Part shown: one piece after another, positions 1 through 8,655 of the stretch
Numbering within the stretch: the first letter of the stretch is position 1
How the letters are laid out: each line of letters begins with the position of its first letter
NCBI RefSeq assembly: GCF_002577195.1
Contig: NZ_NULG01000048.1
Span: 1-35,371, forward strand
Length of the DNA: 35,371 bases
Direction: 5' to 3'
From: Bacillus sp. AFS041924
GTDB lineage: Bacteria; Bacillota; Bacilli; Bacillales; Bacillaceae_G
Position numbers and translations under genes: made by a program
Notes under the pieces: model-generated
Database searches by the model: none
What the model was told of the DNA's origin: nothing
What the model saw: only the letters and a program-made list of their open reading frames with translations

Positions 1-15
1 ATGCTGGGCGCACGT

Positions 16-50
16 AAAAAGGAGTTATGATGAATCATCATAACTCCTTT
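16..50 (-). terminator. Rho-independent terminator of paiB
   Basis: A perfect 15-bp inverted repeat (18-32 with 36-50, 3-nt loop) lies 34 bp past the paiB stop codon. On the minus strand the stem runs into five T residues (complement of 16-20), as expected for a terminator ending the paiB transcript. Confidence 0.75.
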
Positions 51-83
51 CGTATGTAATCAAATTGCTAATTCAAGGCATTT

Positions 84-710
84 TTATGATTTAACGTTAA
101 TTTTAGCTTTCATAAGTTCAGCAATTTCTTTAGAAGAATATTTTTCTTCATTTTGCAAAGCTGTGATCACTTTTTCTCTTCTTTCAATTGAATGATTTTG
201 ACTTAATTTCTTTTTACCTATTAACTCTGTGACTTCAATTTTTAGGCACACTATTCCTGAAAGTAATTTCTCAACATATTCTGAGTGGTCTTCATATTTC
301 CAAGGATTTGATTGCCCTTTTTCATAGTAATCTGTTGTTCTTAATACGATTTGTCTCATTTCGTCCTGATTTTCAATTGTAGTTACTTTTCCATATGCAT
401 GGATTGCTGTATAGTTCCAGGTTGAAACAGTATTTTTTTCTTCATACCATGAAGCAGAAACATATGCATGTGGTCCAGGAAAGATGATTAAACATTCCTT
501 TCCATTTATCGTTTTCCATTGAGGATTTGGCTTAGCTAAATGTGTAATTAACATTAAGTTTTCTTCCTCTTCATGGATGATAAATGGTAGATGAGTTGCT
601 TCTATTTTTGCTTGGTCGTTATTGGACAAAAATATTCCGAAACTATTTTTCTTCATTTCAGCAATTACTTTTAGTAAATCCGTTTCTTTAAATTCTTTTG
701 GAACGTACAT
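84..710 (-). CDS. paiB: PaiB-type FMN-binding negative transcriptional regulator
   Basis: This 208-residue protein has the normal PaiB length. It opens with MYVPKEF and carries the family hallmark GPHAYVSASWY (about residues 79-89), followed by the conserved NYTAIHAYG block that helps form the FMN-binding split barrel. In B. subtilis, PaiB is known as a negative regulator of sporulation and degradative-enzyme genes. Its biochemical role is poorly defined, so the regulator label is inherited from the family. No paiA acetyltransferase partner is next to it in this window. The gene stands alone, with its own terminator downstream and the hfq terminator upstream. Confidence 0.85.
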   Translation of the reverse strand: MYVPKEFKETDLLKVIAEMKKNSFGIFLSNNDQAKIEATHLPFIIHEEEENLMLITHLAKPNPQWKTINGKECLIIFPGPHAYVSASWYEEKNTVSTWNYTAIHAYGKVTTIENQDEMRQIVLRTTDYYEKGQSNPWKYEDHSEYVEKLLSGIVCLKIEVTELIGKKKLSQNHSIERREKVITALQNEEKYSSKEIAELMKAKINVKS

Positions 711-768
711 TTAAATACTCCTTTTAGTTTACATAATATTATTATGTGATATTTAGGTTTGTTAAATT

Positions 769-806
769 AAAAAAGAGCACTGACCATATGATCAATGCAC
801 TTTTTT
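769..806 (-). terminator. Terminator downstream of hfq
   Basis: An imperfect hairpin joins 769-783 with 792-806 (two imperfect pairs). It is flanked by A6 on one side and T6 on the other, so it could act on both strands. It lies 10 bp after the hfq stop and probably ends the miaA-hfq transcript. Confidence 0.65.
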
Positions 807-815
807 CTATCTATT

Positions 816-1037
816 TTACATTTCAATTTGTACATTTTTAGATGGTACAAATGTTGAAATTGCATGTTTATATATTAATTGTTGTTTTCCTTCAACATCT
901 AACAATACCGTAAAGTTATCAAAGCTTTTTACTTTACCTTTGATTTGAAATCCATTTAGTAAAAATACTGTAACCGCTAGATTGTCTTTACGTAATTGGT
1001 TTAAGAACTGATCTTGAATGTTGATTGATGTTTTCAT
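816..1037 (-). CDS. hfq: RNA chaperone Hfq
   Basis: The 73-residue protein is a complete Bacillus-size Hfq. The Sm1 region ([20 protein letters not shown], residues 8-27, then [19 protein letters not shown]) and the Sm2 signature YKHAIST (about 56-62) are intact. It forms a hexameric ring that binds small RNAs and A-rich RNA tails. It starts 23 bp after the miaA stop behind a strong GAGGAGG ribosome site, which supports a miaA-hfq operon, the usual order in Bacillus. There is no acidic C-terminal tail, as is normal for Firmicutes. Confidence 0.95.
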   Translation of the reverse strand: MKTSINIQDQFLNQLRKDNLAVTVFLLNGFQIKGKVKSFDNFTVLLDVEGKQQLIYKHAISTFVPSKNVQIEM

Positions 1038-1060
1038 GTACTTTTCCTCCTCTTCTACCT

Positions 1061-2026
1061 CTACATATATTTATTCGAGATGAAATAGCCCTTTCCTTCA
1101 AGTAGAGCTAAAATTTCCAGTTTTTTTATATCAAAATTATGTCCATCCATTTCAAACCAATGGATGTTCATTTTATTTCTAAACCAAGTCATTTGCCGCT
1201 TTGCATATCTTCTTGAGCTTTGTTTAATTAAATCAATTGCTTCCTCTTTTGTTAATATTCCATCAAAATAATCGTAAAGCTCTTTATAGCCAATCGCTTG
1301 CACAGATTGACAATTTCGAATTCCTTTGTCGTAGAGCATTTTTGCTTCATCTACAAGTCCTTCTTCCATCATTAGATCAACTCGTAAATTAATTCGATTG
1401 TATAGCAGCTCTCGATCCATCGTTAGTCCAATTATTTCTGCATCATATAAATACTCAGGTTCTTTTTTAAATGCAGTCTCCGAAAATTTTTGTCCTGTCA
1501 ATTTGAATACCTCAATTGCACGGATCACTCTTCTGACATTATTCATATGTATTTGCTTAGCACTTTCCGGATCAATTTCCTTTAATTGATCATGTAAAGC
1601 TTTATTCCCGTAGGCCATCGCGTAGCCCTCTAATTGGTTTCTTAAAAGCTCATCACCTTCTTGCTCAGCAAATTCATATTTTGTTAAAACACTTTGGATA
1701 TATAATCCAGTTCCACCAACAATAATTGGAATTTTACCTCGATTAGCTATTTCTTGAATTTTTTCTCTAGCTAATGTTTGAAAATCAGCAACTGTAAATG
1801 CATCTCTTGGATCAAGGAAATCGATTAAATGATGAGGGATTCCTTCTTTTTCCTCTTCTGTAATTTTAGCTGCTCCAATATTTAATTCTTTATAAACCTG
1901 TGTTGCATCACCATTAATAATTTCTCCATTAACAGCTTTTGCAAGTTCAATACTTAGTTTTGTTTTACCTACAGCAGTAGGACCAACGATGACTATCACT
2001 TTTTGCATATTTACCATTGTTATCAC
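1061..2026 (-). CDS. miaA: tRNA dimethylallyltransferase MiaA
   Basis: MiaA transfers the dimethylallyl group of DMAPP to A37 of tRNAs that read UNN codons. The 321-residue length is normal. Visible motifs are the P-loop GPTAVGKT (about 15-22), the GDATQVY block that binds substrate, [11 protein letters not shown], the GGTGLYIQS loop and the C-terminal [16 protein letters not shown] region that contacts tRNA. The start chosen is GTG at 2026, because AAAGG lies 7 nt upstream. ATG codons at 2017 and 2008 are in frame, but no ribosome site sits at the right distance. Its promoter is at 2096-2124. Confidence 0.93.
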   Translation of the reverse strand: MITMVNMQKVIVIVGPTAVGKTKLSIELAKAVNGEIINGDATQVYKELNIGAAKITEEEKEGIPHHLIDFLDPRDAFTVADFQTLAREKIQEIANRGKIPIIVGGTGLYIQSVLTKYEFAEQEGDELLRNQLEGYAMAYGNKALHDQLKEIDPESAKQIHMNNVRRVIRAIEVFKLTGQKFSETAFKKEPEYLYDAEIIGLTMDRELLYNRINLRVDLMMEEGLVDEAKMLYDKGIRNCQSVQAIGYKELYDYFDGILTKEEAIDLIKQSSRRYAKRQMTWFRNKMNIHWFEMDGHNFDIKKLEILALLEGKGYFISNKYM

Positions 2027-2095
2027 ATATACGCCTTTCTATACAACCTTTTCCTTACTTGTCCTACTAATTTTGAAAGTAGATAACTCTTATTA

Positions 2096-2124
2096 TTTAT
2101 ACCATATTTATACAAAAATTCCAA
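2096..2124 (-). promoter_or_regulatory. Sigma-A-like promoter for miaA-hfq
   Basis: On the minus strand a -35 TTGGAA (2119-2124) and a -10 TATAAA (2096-2101) are separated by exactly 17 bp, about 70 bp ahead of the miaA GTG. The Rex-like operator ends 5 bp upstream of this -35. Confidence 0.5.
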
Positions 2125-2128
2125 TATA

Positions 2129-2146
2129 TTGTGAATAGGTTCACAA
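2129..2146. promoter_or_regulatory. Rex-type redox operator
   Basis: The 18-bp sequence TTGTGAATAGGTTCACAA has perfect TTGTGAA/TTCACAA arms around a 4-bp spacer. This is the form known for Rex, the NADH/NAD+-sensing repressor of Firmicutes. It lies 76 bp before the plus-strand DHODH-like gene and just upstream of the miaA promoter. A TATAAG (2150-2155) follows it on the plus strand and the left arm could serve as a weak -35, but the spacing (15 bp) is short. The match is seen; Rex binding is inferred. Confidence 0.65.
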
Positions 2147-2221
2147 AAATATAAGAAAGTGTTTTCAATTTATTATTGTCAAAGTAAACTATAAGTATCT
2201 TAATAAAAATGAGGTAATTCT

Positions 2222-4048
2222 ATGCCTGATTGGTCTTATCATACAATATTTAAACCAATGCTTTCAAAGCTTCCTTCAAATGTTTCAAGAGAATTTATAC
2301 ATAAAAGCATGAATAAAATCTCAAAGATTCCATTTGGTTCAAATTTAATTGAATTTCTTGGACATTTAAAGACTGACAGTTCCCTTGAATACGAAATTCA
2401 TAATTTAAAAATTAGTAATCAAATTGGATTGGCCTCTAAAATTGACCCAGGTCTTTCGGGCACAAATGCTTTTATGAATTTAGGATTTGGCGTGATCGAA
2501 ATTGGTCCTATTTCCATTACTGGGTCCAATACACTCGAGAGTCCACTTGTTGATTTAAAACTTAATCAAGTGATTGGATATGATGAAAACAAGGCATTAA
2601 CTATGGAACAAACAATCGCTAAAATATCAAAATTAAATAAAAAGGTTCCCATTTTTGCTAGAATTGATGGAAGCTTTGAAGAATTTAAAATGATTGAATC
2701 GAAGCTTGCAAATTATGTTGATGCATTCATCATCAACTCTAAATTAGCTAAAGATTTATTTGCGTTTAATTGGAATTGTCTCAAAAAACCTATTTGTCTA
2801 TCAATTTATTCAAATGAAATAGATGAGTTTTTTAAGTATGAAAATCGCATAATCGATTCCATATTAATCGAAGAGATTCCCGTTTTTTCTAATTTAGAAC
2901 AAAAAAATTATTTAATTAGTGCAATTCAAAAATTTAAATCAAAACAATTTATGAAGCCTATTTTTACTAAAGGTGGAGTAGTTGAACCGATTGATGCTAT
3001 AGAATTAATTGATCATGGAGCGTCACTAGTATTTCTAACTCATGGATATGTCACCAGCGGTCCTGGTTTACCGAAACGGATCAATGAAGCGTTAATGTAT
3101 CGAAGCAAAAATACGAGTACTAGTATAAGTGACGGATGGATTTGGTACTTTCTTTTCGGACTTTTCATGTTTATAGGTGGATTACTAGCTCTAATAATAA
3201 GTCTAACTACCATACTCCTTCCATATGACGAGCACTTTTTAACGGTTAATCGTAATGCAATTTTACAGTTTAATGATCGAATACTCCCTTTTATGTCACA
3301 TGATCGGATGACACTTGCAGGAACAATTATGTCGGGTGGAATTCTATTCATGTCACTAGCAAGAAATGGTATTAAACATCATTATCATTGGGCAAAGAAA
3401 GCTTCAGATACTAGTGCAATCGTAGGTTTTTTAACTATATTCTTATTTATAGGGTTCGGGTATTTTGACTGGTTACACGCATTATTTTGGTTAGTTTTAT
3501 TAGTACCATTCTTAATTGGAGTTTATAAAACGAAGGGATTAAATAGAAGTCCAGAATCTGAAAATTTAACGAATCATAAAGTTTGGAAAACTAGTTTAAT
3601 AGGTCAATTATTTTTTATTATATTAGGATTTTCTATTATTATTGGCGGTTGTATTATTTCATATGTGGGCGTTACTACTACCTTCGTTAAAACGGATTTA
3701 ACTTATTTATGTATAACCCCTACCGAATTGAATGAATTTAATCAGCATCTAATTCCTGTTATTTCACATGACCGAGCTGGATTTGGTGGTGGATTAATAA
3801 GTGTAGGTTTACTAGTTCTCATGATTTCATTATGGGGTTTCAGACAAAATCAAAGGTGGATTTGGTGGAGTTTATTTTTAGGCAGTTTACCTGCGTTTAT
3901 AACTGCATTTGCAGTCCATTTTATGATTGGATATACAGATTTTTATCATCTATTACCTCCTATTATTGCAAGCGTGTTTTTATTGGTTGGGGTCTTTAGA
4001 TCTTATAAATTTTTGAATTTCAAAGCGGAAGACTTTTATGGGAAATAA
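2222..4048 (+). CDS. Degenerate dihydroorotate dehydrogenase-like protein fused to an eight-helix membrane domain
   Basis: Residues 1-290 resemble class 2 dihydroorotate dehydrogenase (PyrD). They show N-terminal helices, GLASKIDPGLSG (69-80), GFGVIEIGP (88-96), then KGGVVEPIDAIELIDHGASL and GYVTSGPGLPKRIN (275-288), the part that holds FMN phosphate in PyrD. The PyrD catalytic-serine loop (SSPNTPG), the NxxGFNN substrate motif and the lysine before the active loop are absent, so pyrimidine synthesis is unlikely. Residues 306-600 hold about eight membrane helices in two related four-helix halves. Each half has FN-x4-P-x2-SHDR at its centre (SHDR at 359-362 and 515-518) and a later GY-x-D-x-x-H-type motif. 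The ribosome site GAGGT supports the start. A Rex operator lies upstream and a kinase-like gene follows after 32 bp. Function is not known; a redox-linked membrane role is inference. Confidence 0.7.
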   Translation: MPDWSYHTIFKPMLSKLPSNVSREFIHKSMNKISKIPFGSNLIEFLGHLKTDSSLEYEIHNLKISNQIGLASKIDPGLSGTNAFMNLGFGVIEIGPISITGSNTLESPLVDLKLNQVIGYDENKALTMEQTIAKISKLNKKVPIFARIDGSFEEFKMIESKLANYVDAFIINSKLAKDLFAFNWNCLKKPICLSIYSNEIDEFFKYENRIIDSILIEEIPVFSNLEQKNYLISAIQKFKSKQFMKPIFTKGGVVEPIDAIELIDHGASLVFLTHGYVTSGPGLPKRINEALMYRSKNTSTSISDGWIWYFLFGLFMFIGGLLALIISLTTILLPYDEHFLTVNRNAILQFNDRILPFMSHDRMTLAGTIMSGGILFMSLARNGIKHHYHWAKKASDTSAIVGFLTIFLFIGFGYFDWLHALFWLVLLVPFLIGVYKTKGLNRSPESENLTNHKVWKTSLIGQLFFIILGFSIIIGGCIISYVGVTTTFVKTDLTYLCITPTELNEFNQHLIPVISHDRAGFGGGLISVGLLVLMISLWGFRQNQRWIWWSLFLGSLPAFITAFAVHFMIGYTDFYHLLPPIIASVFLLVGVFRSYKFLNFKAEDFYGK

Positions 4049-4080
4049 ATAAATCTTAGAATTGATGGGAGAAAAGAAAA

Positions 4081-4944
4081 ATGTTAAATCGAGTCATTCA
4101 ACAGTTTGGATTACAAATAATAGCTATTAATGAGGTTGAAGACTCCTTTAGTTCAACAGTTTATAAATGTACTTTATCTAATAGTGAAAATGTTTTTTTG
4201 AAAATTCCTTATTCGAAATTGAAATGTCAGAGGGAATTAGAAGCCTATGAAATTTTAAAAGGAAGTGTTTCCATTCCTGTAATGTTAGATTATTGGTCTG
4301 GTGACGAAGAGTGTGTTGGTGCATTTTTATTGTCTGAATTAAAAGGAAGCCCGTTATCATCTAAGGCATCCCCAACAGTTGCGTACCAAGTCGGGGTTTT
4401 TCATGCAAAAATGCACTCTACTCGTCCACCTGCAAATAAAGTGTTAACAGGAATAAAAAATGAGTTTCCGAATTGGTCAAATTTTGTTGAACATCAATTT
4501 TATAGTTTTGCTGAAGATGTAAAAGACATTCTAGATAAACAATTATATAATAAATCCATTGAAAAATTTGAAAAGATGAAACAACAGCTCCCGTCTCCAG
4601 ATGGACCAAGCTTTGTACATATGGATTTTCGTCCAGCAAATATAATTGTTAATAATGAAAAAGTTTCAGGAATCATCGATTTTGAAAGCGTAAGATTTGG
4701 TTCAACAGATATGGACTTTACCAAACTGTATCGTGATTTTTTAAGTTTTGATGTAAATTTGTATAATGCATATAAAGAAGGCTATAACAATGTCAGACCA
4801 TTGATTGATTTAGAAAATGTATTACCCTTCTATCAATTTACTGATGCTTTTAATAGTATTGGATGGTGTAACCGTCGAGGCATAGAGAAAAACGCTTTAT
4901 TTCTAGAAGAAAATTTAGCAAGATTAAAAAAATGGATACTTTAA
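4081..4944 (+). CDS. Aminoglycoside phosphotransferase (APH)/choline-kinase-fold protein
   Basis: This 287-residue protein has the APH kinase layout. A nucleotide-binding lysine lies in NVFLKIPYSK (about residue 41), the catalytic loop HMDFRPANI has H180, D182 and N187, and the metal-binding aspartate sits in GIIDFES (D200). Proteins of this family phosphorylate small molecules such as aminoglycosides, choline or sugars, and the substrate cannot be read from the sequence. The gene follows the DHODH-like membrane gene by 32 bp with its own GGGAG site, and a good terminator follows, so the two form an operon. Antibiotic resistance should not be assumed, since many chromosomal members of the fold are metabolic kinases. 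Confidence 0.8.
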   Translation: MLNRVIQQFGLQIIAINEVEDSFSSTVYKCTLSNSENVFLKIPYSKLKCQRELEAYEILKGSVSIPVMLDYWSGDEECVGAFLLSELKGSPLSSKASPTVAYQVGVFHAKMHSTRPPANKVLTGIKNEFPNWSNFVEHQFYSFAEDVKDILDKQLYNKSIEKFEKMKQQLPSPDGPSFVHMDFRPANIIVNNEKVSGIIDFESVRFGSTDMDFTKLYRDFLSFDVNLYNAYKEGYNNVRPLIDLENVLPFYQFTDAFNSIGWCNRRGIEKNALFLEENLARLKKWIL

Positions 4945-5015
4945 TCTATTGGTGAATTTCATCTACTTGTAAAGGGATGTACTTCACCTAATGGGATGAT
5001 TTAGTTGAATAACAT

Positions 5016-5040
5016 AATCGGCTGTATAGTCGATTTTTTT
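5016..5040 (+). terminator. Terminator of the DHODH-like/kinase operon
   Basis: An 8-bp stem (5016-5023 with 5028-5035, one G-T pair, 4-nt loop) overlaps a run of seven T residues on the plus strand, 70 bp after the kinase stop. Confidence 0.75.
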
Positions 5041-5078
5041 ATTGTGATAATACAGTAGGTTCACTAGCGCTAGCTGAC

Positions 5079-5106
5079 AAAAAGGTAGGAGAATCCCCTA
5101 CCTTTT
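5079..5106 (-). terminator. Terminator of the permease gene
   Basis: A 10-bp stem (5080-5089 with 5097-5106, 7-nt loop) is followed on the minus strand by five T residues. The stem includes the first base of the permease stop codon, so termination is very tight. Confidence 0.75.
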
Positions 5107-6458
5107 CAATCATCATCGATCGCAATATGTTTACTTCGTAATATGTAATAAACCGGTAGTCCAATTAAAGTTAAACCTATTCCCCAAAAAGCTAATATTG
5201 TTTGCGTTATTAGTGTATTAACGACAATAAAGATTCCACCAATTATTGCGATCGAGAGCACTATTGGTAAAAATGGTACTTTATATGGTCTTTTTAAATC
5301 AGGTTCTCTTTTTCGTAAAATATAAACTGCTATAAATGTTAATGTATAGAATATCCAAATGACAAATACTAGCATGTCAGTTAATAAGTCAAATCCACCT
5401 ATAAACATCATAAAAATGGCAACTATTAGGATAAACAGACCAGCATTATATGGGACTCCTGTTTTCGAAAGTTTTGCAAACCATCCACTAAAAGGAAGCT
5501 TTTGTTCTCTAGCCATTACGTATGGAACCCTCATTCCTGTCATTGTATAGCCATTAATCGTACCAAATACAGAAATTAAAATTCCTATTAAAACAAGTTT
5601 CCCTCCAAAATTACCGAATAAAACTTTCGATACTTCAGTCGCAGGCGTCGATGTTCCTGCTAATTGTTCGGCCGTTAATACAAATAAAAAGGCTATGTTA
5701 ACTAGTAAATACACAGCCATTACAGCTGCTAAACCAAATACGATTGCTTTTGGTAAATCATTTTTTGGATTTTTCATTTCTCCTGCTATATTTCCAACTA
5801 GTATCCAGCCATCATAAGCAAACATCGTCGCAAGTAATGCTGAACCAAGAGCTGGTAAAAAACTCCGATCACTTCCTACTTCTATTGGAAAAAGTTGAAA
5901 AGACACATCCCCTTCGTGTAATAATCCAAATATTATTAAAATCGCTAAAGGTATCAATTTACAAAATGTAAATAGTGATTGAATGCTACCTGCAGTTTTT
6001 GCTCCTAAGAAATTCATGAATGTAATAAAAGTTGCAGTCACTACTGCTATAAGCGTAACAGTAAATTTATTTGAGTTGGCATTAACTCCGAATATTGAAA
6101 CTGCTTGCGTACCAAATATGATTGAAAGTGCAGCAATATTAGCTGGAAAATAAATGATTGTTTGTGCCCATCCGAGTAAGTAGGCTGTCATATCTCCGTA
6201 AGTATGCTTTAAATATGCTATCATTCCTCCTGTTTTAGGAATTGCTGCAGCAAGTTCAGCACCCGATAAACCAGCGCAAATTGTTATGAAACCGCCAATT
6301 ATCCAAGCTAATAGTCCTAAGCTAGCAGTTCCAGTTGCGCCATATACAGCTGTAGCTTTAAAGAAAACTCCACCACCAATAACAGTTCCAATTACGGTAG
6401 TTAAAGCTGCTACAAAGCCCATTTCTCTTCTTAGTTTATTTTCTGTCAAGGTGACCAC
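5106..6458 (-). CDS. steT: APC-family amino acid permease, SteT (serine/threonine exchanger)-like
   Basis: A 450-residue protein with about 12 hydrophobic helices. The first helix holds the APC substrate motif VIGTVIGGGVFFK (about residues 21-33), followed by GATGTASLGLLAWIIGG and AELAAAIPKTGG. These stretches match my memory of B. subtilis SteT (YkbA), a serine/threonine exchanger of the L-amino-acid-transporter group. The gene begins 27 bp after a threonine deaminase gene, in the same operon, and lies beside kbl-tdh. That makes threonine or serine its likely substrate. The transport mode (exchange versus uptake) is taken from the family, not from the sequence. Confidence 0.75.
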   Translation of the reverse strand: MVTLTENKLRREMGFVAALTTVIGTVIGGGVFFKATAVYGATGTASLGLLAWIIGGFITICAGLSGAELAAAIPKTGGMIAYLKHTYGDMTAYLLGWAQTIIYFPANIAALSIIFGTQAVSIFGVNANSNKFTVTLIAVVTATFITFMNFLGAKTAGSIQSLFTFCKLIPLAILIIFGLLHEGDVSFQLFPIEVGSDRSFLPALGSALLATMFAYDGWILVGNIAGEMKNPKNDLPKAIVFGLAAVMAVYLLVNIAFLFVLTAEQLAGTSTPATEVSKVLFGNFGGKLVLIGILISVFGTINGYTMTGMRVPYVMAREQKLPFSGWFAKLSKTGVPYNAGLFILIVAIFMMFIGGFDLLTDMLVFVIWIFYTLTFIAVYILRKREPDLKRPYKVPFLPIVLSIAIIGGIFIVVNTLITQTILAFWGIGLTLIGLPVYYILRSKHIAIDDD

Positions 6459-6485
6459 CCATTCTTTTCACTGTAAATAAAGAGA

Positions 6486-7493
6486 TCATTTTACTTCATT
6501 TCCAAAGAAGTGTTCACAAACACTAGATATTCTTTCTAAGTCAACATTCCCACCTGAAATAATAGCTACTACTTTTTTATCTTTTATATATTTAGATGCT
6601 TTTCCTGATAGAATTACAGCTGTAGCTAGCGCACCAGACCCCTCTACTACTGCTTTTCCTCGCTGTAATAAATCTTTCATCGCTAATTCTATTTCCTCCT
6701 CACTCACAAGGACTATTTCGGTTACTAATTCTTTCACGACTCCAAATGTTAACTTCCCAGGTACTTTTACTGAACATCCATCTGCCATTGTTGGGGCAAC
6801 ATAGTTACTTACTATTTCATTCGCATCTATTGATGCTTTCATTCCATGAACATTTTCAGCTTGTACACCTATAATATTGATGGAAGGATTAAATGATTTT
6901 AGTGCAACAGAAATTCCAGAAATGAGTCCACCACCACCAATTGGAACAATTACAGTATCAACATCCCAGAGATCATCTAAAATTTCGATACCAATCGTCC
7001 CCTGACCAGCCATAATATATATATCGTCATAAGGATGTATGAAAGTTTCACCAGTTTCATCTCGTACTTTAGCGCAATAGTCTTTGGCATCATCAAATGT
7101 TTCACCGTGTAAAATGATATTTGAACCGTATCCTTCTGTTGCTTGAACCTTTGCTTTTGGAGCAGTAGAAGGCATTATGATTTTGCTTTTAATATGTAAT
7201 AGCTTTGATGATAATGCCACACCTTGTGCATGATTACCTGCCGAACATGCGATAATACCCTTACGTCTCTCTTCCTCTGTTAAATGTGAAATCTTATTAA
7301 ATGCACCGCGAAATTTAAATGATCCTGTTAATTGCATATTTTCAAGCTTTAAATAAATTTCTCCATCTGACTTTGAAGTTAAATAATATGATTTTACTAA
7401 TGGAGTTTTACGTACATTGCCTTCTAAAAGTTCATAGGCCGTTTTAATCTCTTTAATCGTTAATGGTAATGACTTATCTTCTAAATTATTCAT
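6486..7493 (-). CDS. Catabolic-type threonine (serine) ammonia-lyase
   Basis: This PLP enzyme converts threonine to 2-oxobutyrate and ammonia, and serine to pyruvate. SFKFRGA holds the PLP lysine (K60), CSAGNHAQG (83-91) and the phosphate loop GGGGL (186-190) are intact, and SGGNVD lies near the C-terminus. At 335 residues it lacks the C-terminal ACT-like regulatory domain present in the ilvA product at 13840-15099. It is therefore of the short TdcB-like, degradative type. AAAGGATG precedes the ATG. It is co-transcribed with the SteT-like permease (27-bp gap), and the kbl-tdh terminator lies upstream. Confidence 0.85.
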   Translation of the reverse strand: MNNLEDKSLPLTIKEIKTAYELLEGNVRKTPLVKSYYLTSKSDGEIYLKLENMQLTGSFKFRGAFNKISHLTEEERRKGIIACSAGNHAQGVALSSKLLHIKSKIIMPSTAPKAKVQATEGYGSNIILHGETFDDAKDYCAKVRDETGETFIHPYDDIYIMAGQGTIGIEILDDLWDVDTVIVPIGGGGLISGISVALKSFNPSINIIGVQAENVHGMKASIDANEIVSNYVAPTMADGCSVKVPGKLTFGVVKELVTEIVLVSEEEIELAMKDLLQRGKAVVEGSGALATAVILSGKASKYIKDKKVVAIISGGNVDLERISSVCEHFFGNEVK

Positions 7494-7610
7494 ATCCCAA
7501 CATCCTTTTTATCAACATTTCAATGTATCATTTTTGATCCTTGATAAAATAAGTTTGTGTCAAAGTAGATCACAAAATACCAAAAACAGGAATAAGGAGA
7601 GTTTAGGGGA

Positions 7611-7643
7611 AAAGAAAAAGAAGGAGATAAGTCTCCTTCTTTT
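7611..7643 (-). terminator. Terminator of kbl-tdh
   Basis: A perfect 12-bp stem (7616-7627 with 7632-7643, loop TAAG) begins 3 bp after the tdh stop. On the minus strand it leads into TTTTCTTTT. It separates kbl-tdh from the deaminase-permease operon downstream. Confidence 0.85.
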
Positions 7644-7645
7644 AA

Positions 7646-8608
7646 TTAAGCTTGAGTTACGTTTAACTTTGCAGCTAATTTATTTAACATATCTTCAGAC
7701 ATACGATCTAAATCAAATTTTGGATCGAAGCCCCACTCTTCTTTTGCAGCTGAAGAGTCTATTGAATTTGGCCATGAATTTGCAATTCCTTGGCGAATAG
7801 GATCAATATCAAAATCTATAGTAAATTCAGGGATGAATTTACGAATTGATGCAGCAATTTGAGTTGGTTCAAATGACATCGCTGAAATATTAAATGCATT
7901 ACGATGTTTTAATTTTGATGGATCTGCTTCCATTAATTTAATAATGGCATCGATTGCATCAGGCATATACATCATATCCATGTATGTTCCTTCACCAATA
8001 AATGAAGTATACTTCTTATTTTTTAATGCTTCATAATAAATATCTACAGCGTAATCTGTTGTTCCTCCACCTGGTACTGTATCGTAAGAAATTAAACCAG
8101 GGAAACGAACACCGCGAGTATCTACTCCAAATTTTTCAAAGTAGTAATCACATAATAATTCACCTGCTACTTTTGTAACACCGTACATAGTAGTTGGGCG
8201 TTGGATTGTATCTTGTGGCGTATTATCTTTTGGAGTCGTTGGTCCAAAAGCGCCAATTGAACTTGGAGTAAAGAATTTTAAGTTTAATTCTCTTGCAACT
8301 TCAAGTGCATTAACTAATCCACCCATATTTAAGTCCCAAGCTAATGTAGGCTTTGCTTCTGCAACGGCTGATAATAAAGCTGCTAAATGAATAAATGTAT
8401 CAACATCATACTTTTTAGCAATCTCTAGCATTTTTTCTTTATCCATTACATCTAAAATTTCAAAATGACCAGTTTCTAAAATTGGGCTTCCTTCAAGACG
8501 GCGAATATCTGTCGCAACAACATTATCAGTACCGTATTCACTTCTAAGACGCATAGTTAATTCTGAACCAATTTGTCCAAAACAACCAGTAATTAATATT
8601 TTCTTCAT
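7646..8608 (-). CDS. tdh: L-threonine 3-dehydrogenase, SDR (epimerase-like) type
   Basis: It oxidises threonine to 2-amino-3-oxobutyrate with NAD+. The Rossmann motif TGCFGQIG is at the N-terminus (glycines 8, 11 and 14), the Ser pair in TPSSIGAFG (116-117) and YGVTK (Y142, K146) complete the SDR triad. [20 protein letters not shown] is typical of the short-chain threonine dehydrogenases rather than the zinc alcohol-dehydrogenase type. The reading frame is open to a GTG at 8620, but that GTG lies inside AAGGTGG, which is the ribosome site. ATG at 8608, 8 nt after it, is the real start, giving 320 residues. The gene follows kbl by 47 bp. Confidence 0.9.
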   Translation of the reverse strand: MKKILITGCFGQIGSELTMRLRSEYGTDNVVATDIRRLEGSPILETGHFEILDVMDKEKMLEIAKKYDVDTFIHLAALLSAVAEAKPTLAWDLNMGGLVNALEVARELNLKFFTPSSIGAFGPTTPKDNTPQDTIQRPTTMYGVTKVAGELLCDYYFEKFGVDTRGVRFPGLISYDTVPGGGTTDYAVDIYYEALKNKKYTSFIGEGTYMDMMYMPDAIDAIIKLMEADPSKLKHRNAFNISAMSFEPTQIAASIRKFIPEFTIDFDIDPIRQGIANSWPNSIDSSAAKEEWGFDPKFDLDRMSEDMLNKLAAKLNVTQA

Positions 8609-8655
8609 TCCTTTGTCCACCTTATAGTAATAAAATATCGAATTTAATTTTTATA

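Noticed and set aside
3040-3351. 103-codon minus-strand frame
   Set aside because: Antisense to the join between the DHODH-like domain and the membrane module; no ribosome site or recognisable motif.
4081-4944. Aminoglycoside resistance gene
   Set aside because: Only the general kinase fold is visible. Its place in a chromosomal Rex-linked operon does not suggest acquired resistance.
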